Source of the DNA: Syntrophomonadaceae bacterium
Lineage (GTDB): Bacteria; Bacillota; Syntrophomonadia; Syntrophomonadales; Syntrophomonadaceae
Assembly: GCA_030526885.1 (NCBI GenBank)
Contig: JAUNBV010000115.1
Span: 1-5,951, forward strand
Direction: 5' to 3'
DNA: 5,951 nucleotides
Shown here: piece by piece, positions 1 through 5,534 of the stretch
Numbering within the stretch: position 1 is the first letter of the stretch
Layout of the letters: each line of letters begins with the position of its first letter
Made by a program: the position numbers and the translations under genes
Notes under the pieces: generated by a model
Databases searched by the model: none
What the model saw: the letters and a program-made list of their open reading frames with translations, nothing else
Told to the model about the DNA's origin: nothing

Positions 1-1
1 C

Positions 2-223
2 AAGGAGGTCTATGTCGCCTGTACCCACCCCGTATTCTCCGGGCCCGCCATCCAGCGCCTGCGCCGGGCTCCGCTGAAAGAGATCGTGGTGACCAATACC
101 ATCCCGCTGTCGGACGAAAAAAAGCTGGACAATGCCAAGGTGCTGTCCATAGCCCCTCTGTTGGGAGAAGCCATCCTGCGTATCCACGAGGATCTCTCCG
201 TGAGCAGATTATTTGAGGCCTAG
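2..223 (+). CDS. prs: Ribose-phosphate pyrophosphokinase (PRPP synthase), 3' end only
   Basis: Partial gene, already open at the left edge; the last 73 codons and a TAG stop are present. The enzyme makes PRPP from ribose 5-phosphate and ATP in the cytoplasm, feeding purine, pyrimidine, NAD, His and Trp synthesis. The visible C-terminus has family landmarks: CTHPVFSGPAIQRL, then EIVVTNTIPLSDEKK, and the closing stretch KVLSIAPLLGEAI...SVSRLFEA, which lines up closely with the end of Bacillus Prs (SVGPLLAEAI...SVSYLF). The PRPP-binding loop and catalytic regions lie upstream of the window and cannot be checked. The stop is two bases before the pth ATG, so the two genes are almost certainly co-transcribed, as prs and pth are neighbours in many Firmicutes. 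The identification rests on the C-terminal fifth to quarter of the protein only. Confidence 0.93.
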   Translation, partial: KEVYVACTHPVFSGPAIQRLRRAPLKEIVVTNTIPLSDEKKLDNAKVLSIAPLLGEAILRIHEDLSVSRLFEA

Positions 224-225
224 GT

Positions 226-810
226 ATGAAGGTGATCGTCGGTCTGGGCAATCCCGGCCCCCGCTATAAGGATACCCGCCATAACATCGGCTACATGGTG
301 CTGGAGGAATTAGCATCGCGCTGGCCGGTGCAGCGTCAGGACAGCAAATTTGATGCCATCATCGGCCACACCATTGTCCGCGGGCAAAAAGTGTTGCTAG
401 TCAAGCCCCTCACCTATATGAACCTAAGCGGCGCCGCCATACAGCCTCTTATGCATTACTATAAGCTCCCGCCGGAAGACCTGCTGTTGATTTTGGACGA
501 CATGGATTTGCCGCCGGGCACGCTGCGCATTCGCGAAGGCGGCGGCAGCGGCGGTCACAAGGGCCTGAAATCCGTGCTGGAGCGCATGGGCATAGCGGAC
601 ATACCCCGCATGCGCATCGGTATCGGCCGTCCCGAAAACCATGAGACGGTGGACTGGGTGTTGAGCCGCATCGAAGGCGAGGATGCCGACATCATCCGCG
701 CCGCCATTACCAAAGCCGCCGACGCGGTGGAGTGCTTCACGGAAAAAGGCATCATCGCCGCCATGAACGCATATAACAAGGGACAAAGAACCGCGGACCG
801 GGAGGTATAA
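226..810 (+). CDS. pth: Peptidyl-tRNA hydrolase
   Basis: A complete 194-aa protein, the usual length for bacterial Pth (called SpoVC in B. subtilis). It cleaves the ester bond of peptidyl-tRNAs that drop off ribosomes, recycling tRNA in the cytoplasm. The N-terminus carries the signature VGLGNPGPRYKDTRHNIG, with N9 and catalytic H19 (E. coli N10 and H20). PLTYMNLSG supplies N66 (E. coli N68), and LDDMDLPPG has D91 where E. coli has D93. The motif GGGSGGHKGLKS at 105-116 has Lys112 where E. coli has Asn114. The ATG at 226 follows GAGG at 215-218, which lies inside the end of prs, with 7 bases between. Only 2 bases separate it from prs, so it probably depends on the upstream transcript. The next gene, 47 bases on, is fin-like, matching the B. 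subtilis order. Identity is secure. Confidence 0.98.
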   Translation: MKVIVGLGNPGPRYKDTRHNIGYMVLEELASRWPVQRQDSKFDAIIGHTIVRGQKVLLVKPLTYMNLSGAAIQPLMHYYKLPPEDLLLILDDMDLPPGTLRIREGGGSGGHKGLKSVLERMGIADIPRMRIGIGRPENHETVDWVLSRIEGEDADIIRAAITKAADAVECFTEKGIIAAMNAYNKGQRTADREV

Positions 811-834
811 AGCAGGCGTTTCGTTGGCAGACTT
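805..834 (+). promoter_or_regulatory. Possible forespore-type (sigma-G/sigma-F-like) promoter for fin
   Basis: GTATA at 805-809, overlapping the pth stop codon, followed by 18 bases and CAGACTT at 828-834. This resembles the B. subtilis sigma-G pattern (GHATR, 18 bases, CATWHTA), with a full -35 match and 5 of 7 positions in the -10. It is reported mainly because fin of B. subtilis is expressed in the forespore. Short motifs like this arise easily by chance, so this is a weak inference. Confidence 0.28.
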
Positions 835-857
835 ATAGCAAAAAAGCGAGGTCGGCC

Positions 858-1028
858 ATGAAATTATATTATGTATGTGAATGCTGCGACCGGGTGTACC
901 GCCAGCAGGAAAACGGCACTGCCGACGGCGCCATGGGAATAGCCGGGATATGCCCGGAATGTGCCGCCGAAATAGGGTCCCGCGGCGAAACCTTTCAGCA
1001 AAATCACGGTCCGGTGGTTTATCAGTAG
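858..1028 (+). CDS. fin: Anti-sigma-F factor Fin (YabK/DUF2757 family)
   Basis: A 56-codon gene with GAGGT at 848-852, five bases before its ATG. The protein starts MKLYYVCECCDRVY and later has GICPECAAEI. These are two CxxC pairs (C7/C10 and C32/C35, plus C9), as expected for a small zinc-ribbon. B. subtilis Fin has the same pattern (MALHYYCRHCG... then ICEDCQEAL) and sits in the same place, between spoVC/pth and mfd. In B. subtilis, Fin binds the beta-prime clamp of RNA polymerase in the forespore and displaces sigma-F, helping the switch to sigma-G. This copy is shorter (56 against 76 aa), with most of the loss between the Cys pairs, so partner binding might differ. The stop overlaps the mfd ribosome site, and mfd starts 14 bases later, so the genes are probably translated from one message. 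Assignment rests on position plus motif; overall similarity is modest. Confidence 0.8.
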   Translation: MKLYYVCECCDRVYRQQENGTADGAMGIAGICPECAAEIGSRGETFQQNHGPVVYQ

Positions 1029-1033
1029 GAGAG
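1027..1033 (+). promoter_or_regulatory. Ribosome binding site that fixes the mfd start
   Basis: AGGAGAG, sharing two bases with the fin stop codon, lies nine bases before the ATG at 1043. No comparable site precedes the in-frame ATG at 881, which lies inside fin. This supports the shorter Mfd. Confidence 0.8.
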
Positions 1034-1042
1034 AAACAATAT

Positions 1043-4000
1043 ATGCTCACCGCGCAAATAATGGAGCAGCTCCGCCTCGGAGCCGACTGTATGTTCAGCG
1101 GGCTCAGCGGCGGCGCTCGTGTTTGGTTCTTTCACCGGCTGTACGAACTTTCCGGCCGCCGCCTGCTGGTGCTGGTGCCGGATGAAGAGCAGTTGGTCGA
1201 TTTGGCGCGGGACTTAAGAAAACTCGTGCCCCATCCCATCGGCCGCTTTCCCGCCCGCGAACTGGTTTTTATCAAGGAAAACAACGCCCGCAGTGAAATG
1301 GAGCGCTTGTATTGTTTGCAGGAGCTCGCCCGTCAACGGCTGCATACCGGAGAGCAGGCCACAGGCGGCTTTTTTATTATCGCCACCGCGGGCGGCATGA
1401 TGCACCGCATAAAAAGCCCGGGGCAACTGGCGGCCGGCACCATAAATCTTGCGCGCGGCCTGCGCCTGCCGCGCCGGGAACTAATGGAAACGTTGATCGG
1501 CAACGGTTATGAGCGCGTGGACACCGTGGTGCGCCCGGGCCATGTGGCCGTGCGCGGCAGTATCGTGGACATCTATCCCGCCGGCAGCAGCGAAGGGCTG
1601 CGCGTGGATTTCTTCGACGATGAAATAGATTTCATCCGCCGCTTCGATCCCGACAGCCAGCTTACCACCGGCGCGCTGGATGAGGCTGCCGTGGGCCCTG
1701 CCGATGAAATCGACGGGCATGGGCTATCCAGTTTGCTGGACTATCTGCCCGAAGGCAGCCTCATCGTATTGGACGAACCCCGGGAGTTCTATAAAACCCT
1801 GGAGCGTCATCTCCGCCGTACTGAAACTTCCCTGCGCGAAGCCACGCGGGAGGGCAAAGAGCTGCCCGATCTGCCCCGTTTCAATGCCGAGCAGCTCAAG
1901 GCGGCATTGGACGGGCGGCAAAAGATGTATCATTCCTTCTTCCCCGGCAGCATTGCCCAGGCTGCGGTGGGGATGTACCAGCATATCACCCAAATCGAGA
2001 TGGAGAGTTACGCCGGGCGCGAGACTATGCTGTGGGCGCAGATAAAGCGCTGGCAGCGGGAAGATTGGCGCATAGTGTTTTCCCCCGATACCGTCAAACA
2101 GCAACAGGATCTGCAGCAAAAGCTGGTGGACGAACACATCTCGGGCGTGGAGTTTATTAAAACCGGGCTCAAGCAGGGCTTTTCCAGCCCGGCCTTCAAG
2201 CTGGCCCTGTTCACCGGCCGCGACTTGTTCGGCTATGCCCAGAGCACGCGCAAAAAGAAAAAGAGCAGCGAGGAAGACCGTGTGCTGCTGGAGGACCTGC
2301 GCCCCGGCGAATACGTGGTGCATGAGAATTACGGCATCGGTCTCTTTCACGGCGTAACGCGGGTCACCACCGACGGCGTTACCCGCGAATACCTGCTGCT
2401 GCAATATGCCGGCGCCGATAAGTTGTATCTGCCGGTGGAAAAACTGGACCTGCTGTACCGTTACTCCGGGGTGGGCGACAAGCAGCCGCGGCTACATAAA
2501 CTGGGGGGTACCGAGTGGGAGCGCACCCGGGCCAAGGTGCAGCAGTCCATCGAAGAACTGGCCGATGAACTGCTCAAGCTCTATGCGCAGCGGGAAAACA
2601 CCGTGGGCTATGCCTTTGCCCCCGATACCCCGTGGCAATATCAGTTTGAGGGCGATTTCCCTTATCATGAAACCCCGGATCAGCTAAAAGCCATCGCCGA
2701 GGTAAAGCGGGACATGGAAAGCTCCCGCCCCATGGATCGCCTGCTGTGCGGCGACGTGGGCTACGGCAAGACCGAGGTGGCCCTGCGCGCAGTGTTCAAA
2801 GCGGTGATGGACGGTAAACAGGCGGCCATTCTGGTGCCCACCACGGTGCTGGCCGAGCAGCATGGCGAAACCTTCCGCGCCCGCATGGAAAACTATCCGA
2901 TAACGGTGGAAGTCTTAAGCCGCTTCCGCACCCCCAAACAGCAGAAGAAAATCATCGCCGACGTGAAAAGCGGAGCGGTGGACGTTATCATAGCTACCCA
3001 CCGCCTGTTGTCAAGCGACCTTGACTTCTATGACCTGGGTTTGCTGGTGGTAGACGAAGAGCACCGTTTCGGCGTGATGCAGAAGGAAAAAATCAAATCC
3101 CTGAAAACCAAGGTGGACGTGCTCAGCCTGTCCGCCACCCCCATTCCCCGCAGCCTGCACATGTCCATGACCGGCCTGCGGGATTTGAGCGTCATCGAGA
3201 CCCCGCCTCCCGACCGTTACCCCATCAACACCTATGTTATGGAGTATAACCCGGAAATAGTGCGCGAGGCGGTAATGAGCGAGCTGGCACGCGGCGGACA
3301 AGTATTTTTTGTCCATAACCGGGTGCAGGACATACATAAAATTGAAAGCGATTTAAGGGAACTGCTGCCCCAGATACGCATCGCGGTGGGGCATGGTCAG
3401 ATGAACGAGCAGGAACTGGCCCAAGTGTTGATCGATTTCAACGCCGGGCGCTTCGACATGCTGCTGTGTACCACCATTATCGAATCCGGCCTCGATATGC
3501 CCAACGTGAACACCATGATCGTCGATATGGCTGATCGCTTGGGATTGGCCCAACTCTATCAGCTTCGCGGGCGGGTGGGCCGTTCCAGCCGTGTGGCCAG
3601 CGCCTATCTATGCTACCGTCCGGATCGGACCTTGAACGAGGAAGCGCAGAAGCGGTTGAATGCCATCCGCGAGTTTAACGAACTGGGCGCCGGCCTGCGC
3701 ATTGCCCTGCGCGATCTGGAGATACGCGGCGCGGGCAATATCCTGGGTGGCGAGCAGCATGGCCACATCTACGCGGTGGGCTTTGACCTCTACTGCCGCA
3801 TGTTGCAGGAACAGGCGGCCATCCTGCGCGGCGAAGAGCATGAACCGGTGCTGCAGCCGCAACTCGACATCGACGCCGACTACTACCTGCCCGACCATTA
3901 CATACCTGACCCCGGCACCCGTATGCGCCTGTACAAGCGCCTCCTGCAAGCCCCGGAGGAATCCGCCCTGGACGACATCAGCGCCGAAATCATCGACCGC

Positions 4001-4255
4001 TTCGGTCCGGAGCCGGAGCCGGTACGCAACTTTATCATCATCGCCCGCCTCCGTCTGCTGGCCCGCAATCAGGAGATAAAAAGCCTCAAGCGTGTGGGCC
4101 AGCACATCGAGATCGAAACCATACAGCCTCTGTACCGTCATAAGATGCAGTTAAAGAGCGGCCGCAACCTCAAGCTCATCAACGCCAACACCGTGCGCCT
4201 GATTCCCGATGACTCAGGCTTGGAAGGATTGCTGGAGCTCTTTCGCAGTATGTAA
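1043..4255 (+). CDS. mfd: Transcription-repair coupling factor Mfd
   Basis: A 1070-aa DNA translocase that pushes stalled RNA polymerase off DNA lesions and recruits UvrA for nucleotide excision repair. Domains in order: a UvrB-like module (about 1-330) with R171, R187 and F191 matching the E. coli UvrA-contact residues R165, R181 and F185; domain 3 and a lysine-rich linker (RKKKKSS); the CarD-like RNA-polymerase-interacting domain from about 418 (LRPGEYVVHENYGIGLF); and the translocase. The translocase shows Walker A GDVGYGKT at 570-577, DEEH at 671-674, SATPIPR at 697-703, VGHGQM at 782-787 and QLRGRVGR at 840-847. The C-terminal TRCF domain runs from about 949. The frame is open back to an ATG at 881, but that stretch lies over fin and has no Mfd similarity. 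The start at 1043 has a good ribosome site and leads into SGLSGGAR, matching Bacillus AGLSGSAR. The protein is short for the family, mainly through a missing segment near residues 221-229. Confidence 0.97.
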   Translation: MLTAQIMEQLRLGADCMFSGLSGGARVWFFHRLYELSGRRLLVLVPDEEQLVDLARDLRKLVPHPIGRFPARELVFIKENNARSEMERLYCLQELARQRLHTGEQATGGFFIIATAGGMMHRIKSPGQLAAGTINLARGLRLPRRELMETLIGNGYERVDTVVRPGHVAVRGSIVDIYPAGSSEGLRVDFFDDEIDFIRRFDPDSQLTTGALDEAAVGPADEIDGHGLSSLLDYLPEGSLIVLDEPREFYKTLERHLRRTETSLREATREGKELPDLPRFNAEQLKAALDGRQKMYHSFFPGSIAQAAVGMYQHITQIEMESYAGRETMLWAQIKRWQREDWRIVFSPDTVKQQQDLQQKLVDEHISGVEFIKTGLKQGFSSPAFKLALFTGRDLFGYAQSTRKKKKSSEEDRVLLEDLRPGEYVVHENYGIGLFHGVTRVTTDGVTREYLLLQYAGADKLYLPVEKLDLLYRYSGVGDKQPRLHKLGGTEWERTRAKVQQSIEELADELLKLYAQRENTVGYAFAPDTPWQYQFEGDFPYHETPDQLKAIAEVKRDMESSRPMDRLLCGDVGYGKTEVALRAVFKAVMDGKQAAILVPTTVLAEQHGETFRARMENYPITVEVLSRFRTPKQQKKIIADVKSGAVDVIIATHRLLSSDLDFYDLGLLVVDEEHRFGVMQKEKIKSLKTKVDVLSLSATPIPRSLHMSMTGLRDLSVIETPPPDRYPINTYVMEYNPEIVREAVMSELARGGQVFFVHNRVQDIHKIESDLRELLPQIRIAVGHGQMNEQELAQVLIDFNAGRFDMLLCTTIIESGLDMPNVNTMIVDMADRLGLAQLYQLRGRVGRSSRVASAYLCYRPDRTLNEEAQKRLNAIREFNELGAGLRIALRDLEIRGAGNILGGEQHGHIYAVGFDLYCRMLQEQAAILRGEEHEPVLQPQLDIDADYYLPDHYIPDPGTRMRLYKRLLQAPEESALDDISAEIIDRFGPEPEPVRNFIIIARLRLLARNQEIKSLKRVGQHIEIETIQPLYRHKMQLKSGRNLKLINANTVRLIPDDSGLEGLLELFRSM

Positions 4256-4323
4256 TTCAACCCATCATTATCCTGTAATACGCTTACTCTTTGAACCATA
4301 TCATACAGAAAAAGGAAGTAAAC

Positions 4324-4352
4324 TTGACAAGGCTTCCCTCGTTTTATATAAT
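4324..4352 (+). promoter_or_regulatory. Consensus sigma-A promoter for the G5/3D gene
   Basis: TTGACA at 4324-4329, exactly 17 bases, then TATAAT at 4347-4352: a perfect match to the housekeeping consensus with ideal spacing, in an AT-rich gap after mfd. Transcription should start near 4359, giving a leader of about 50 bases before the ATG at 4409. It separates the envelope gene from the repair operon and suggests strong expression in growing cells. Confidence 0.88.
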
Positions 4353-4369
4353 TATATTGCTTCCAGGGA

Positions 4370-4387
4370 CCTTCCGCGGGAGGAAGG
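4370..4387 (+). other. Small hairpin in the leader of the G5/3D gene
   Basis: CCTTCC at 4370-4375 pairs with GGAAGG at 4382-4387 around a six-base loop. It lies just downstream of the predicted transcription start, about 10 bases before the ribosome site. No run of T follows, so it is not an intrinsic terminator. It might protect the 5' end of the message or tune translation; the function is unknown. Confidence 0.4.
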
Positions 4388-4397
4388 GAAAAAGAAT

Positions 4398-4404
4398 GGA
4401 GGAG
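4398..4404 (+). promoter_or_regulatory. Ribosome binding site of the G5/3D gene
   Basis: GGAGGAG, with the GGAGG core ending six bases before the ATG at 4409. An earlier ATG at 4396 is out of frame and overlaps the site, so 4409 is the start. Confidence 0.8.
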
Positions 4405-4408
4405 ATAT

Positions 4409-5380
4409 ATGTCAGGCAGTAAAATACGAAGGGTGATAGCGGAGATAGTGTGCTTGCTGGTCGTTGCCGCTGTCATTGCAGTTAGTTCGTACTATACCCT
4501 TCAAAAACCCGTCTTTATAAACGACGACGGGACCGTCAGCAAGAGCGAGGTTTTCTTTACGGGAACCGTAGCCGGATTGTTGGAACAGGAGCAGATAGTG
4601 TTAGGGGAACATGACATGGTGGACCCCGCCCTGGATACGCCCATTGAGCGGTATATGCAGGTAGATATTAAGCGAGCCTTCCCGGTATATGTGAAGGCGG
4701 ACGGAAACATCACAGTTATTGAGACCGTACCGGTGACGGTACAGGAAGCAGTTGCGCTGGCCGGCGTAAACGTCGGGGACATGGATCTTATCGTGGCCGG
4801 GACCGAGGATCAGGTCAACCCTCAACAGTTGATTGAGATCATCCGCGTGAGCCAGAGCGACACCATCGAAGAACACGTGATACCCTATGGCACCGAAACG
4901 GTACCGGACGAAAACATGGAAAAGGGATTGAGCCGGACCATTCAAAAAGGCGTGGAGGGCCTGAGCCAGGATACCATTCGTATCACCTACCATAACGGGG
5001 TGGAGATCGAGCGAACGAAAGTCGGCAGCGCAATTGTGCGGGCGGCCGAGACCAGAGTATTGGCCGTAGGTACCATTACGCAGGCTTCGCGCGGCGGACA
5101 GCGCTTCAACTTTACTGAAGCCAAACTCATGGAGTCCACCGCCTATACCTACACCGGGTACAATACCGCCACCGGCGTGCCTCCGGCCGTAGGACTGGTA
5201 TCCGTAGATCCCCGCGTCATCCCGCTGGGCACCAAGCTTTATATTGAAGGCTACGGCTTTGCCACCGCCGCCGATACCGGCGGAGCCATCAAAGGCGACC
5301 GCCTGGACGTATTCCTGGAGGAATACGGTCAATGTAAAAGCTGGGGCCGGCGCACCGTAAAAGTATATATATTGGAATAA
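4409..5380 (+). CDS. Membrane-anchored DUF348-G5-3D cell-wall protein (YabE/RpfB-like)
   Basis: A complete 323-aa protein. A short basic N-terminus (KIRR) and a hydrophobic segment at about 10-28 form an uncleaved signal anchor, placing the rest outside the membrane. Two DUF348-like units follow (about 33-75 and 88-130), each with a ValTyr/Phe-x-x-DG strand and a GL/AL-x-(Q/G) helix pattern (KPVFINDDGTV and FPVYVKADGNI). A G5 domain spans about 141-221, ending in RAAETRVLAVGT. The C-terminal 3D domain (about 240-322) has its three hallmark aspartates: D267 in SVDPRVIPLGTKLYI, D289 in AADTGGAIKG and D300 in RLDVF. This double-psi barrel is shared with MltA-type lytic transglycosylases and the Rpf/Sps-like proteins, so peptidoglycan cleavage or remodelling is the likely role, though not shown. 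B. subtilis YabE has the same architecture but is longer and lies near ksgA rather than after mfd. It has its own promoter and terminator, so it is probably a single-gene unit. Confidence 0.92.
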   Translation: MSGSKIRRVIAEIVCLLVVAAVIAVSSYYTLQKPVFINDDGTVSKSEVFFTGTVAGLLEQEQIVLGEHDMVDPALDTPIERYMQVDIKRAFPVYVKADGNITVIETVPVTVQEAVALAGVNVGDMDLIVAGTEDQVNPQQLIEIIRVSQSDTIEEHVIPYGTETVPDENMEKGLSRTIQKGVEGLSQDTIRITYHNGVEIERTKVGSAIVRAAETRVLAVGTITQASRGGQRFNFTEAKLMESTAYTYTGYNTATGVPPAVGLVSVDPRVIPLGTKLYIEGYGFATAADTGGAIKGDRLDVFLEEYGQCKSWGRRTVKVYILE

Positions 5381-5401
5381 GCCCTTTATAGCATCACCAG
5401 C

Positions 5402-5443
5402 ACCGGAAACGGTCAGCCTTCACGCTCCGTTTCCGGTTTTTTT
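5402..5443 (+). terminator. Strong intrinsic terminator after the G5/3D gene
   Basis: ACCGGAAACGG at 5402-5412 pairs perfectly with CCGTTTCCGGT at 5427-5437 (11 bp). The 14-base loop can add a short AGC/GCT stem. Seven T residues (5437-5443) follow directly. It starts about 20 bases after the stop codon and should end the transcript cleanly. Confidence 0.95.
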
Positions 5444-5456
5444 GCGCCCGCATTAA

Positions 5457-5479
5457 AAACAGGAAAATTTTCCCTGTTT
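5457..5479. repeat. Imperfect AT-rich palindrome upstream of the lipoprotein gene
   Basis: AAACAGG at 5457-5463 is the inverse complement of CCTGTTT at 5473-5479, with an AAAATTTTC centre. The whole element is nearly symmetrical apart from one extra C. It sits between the terminator and the next gene, where a regulator-binding operator would be expected. It could equally be a weak bidirectional hairpin. No regulator can be named. Confidence 0.4.
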
Positions 5480-5516
5480 GAAATTATCGATTTCATAGGA
5501 AACTATGAGCAATATG

Positions 5517-5525
5517 AAAGGAGGT
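5517..5525 (+). promoter_or_regulatory. Strong ribosome binding site that points to a TTG start
   Basis: AAAGGAGGT is a near-perfect anti-16S match. It directly abuts the ATG at 5526, which is too close for initiation, but lies nine bases before the in-frame TTG at 5535, which is ideal. In-frame ATGs at 5505 and 5514 lie upstream of it. Confidence 0.75.
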
Positions 5526-5534
5526 ATGTTCAAT

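Noticed and set aside
424..1050. Long minus-strand open frame opposite pth and fin
   Set aside because: It is the reverse-strand shadow of GC-rich coding DNA. The protein has no recognisable motif, and the + strand genes here are secure.
1724..2404. Minus-strand open frame of over 200 codons inside mfd
   Set aside because: It lies wholly within mfd, whose motifs are continuous on the + strand. The frame is kept open by codon bias and shows no domain.
4370..4387. Hairpin considered as the mfd terminator
   Set aside because: No T-run follows, and it lies downstream of the consensus promoter, so it belongs to the leader of the next gene.
4256..4408. Gap after mfd considered for a riboswitch
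   Set aside because: The predicted leader is only about 50 bases with a single short hairpin, too small for known riboswitch classes upstream of wall hydrolases.
4601..5332. Minus-strand open frame of 243 codons opposite the G5/3D gene
   Set aside because: The + strand gene has promoter, ribosome site, domains and terminator. The opposite frame has none of these and is a shadow.
5478..5509. TTGAAA and TATGAG considered as a sigma-A promoter for the lipoprotein
   Set aside because: The spacing is 20 bases and the -10 is poor, so it does not meet the housekeeping pattern.
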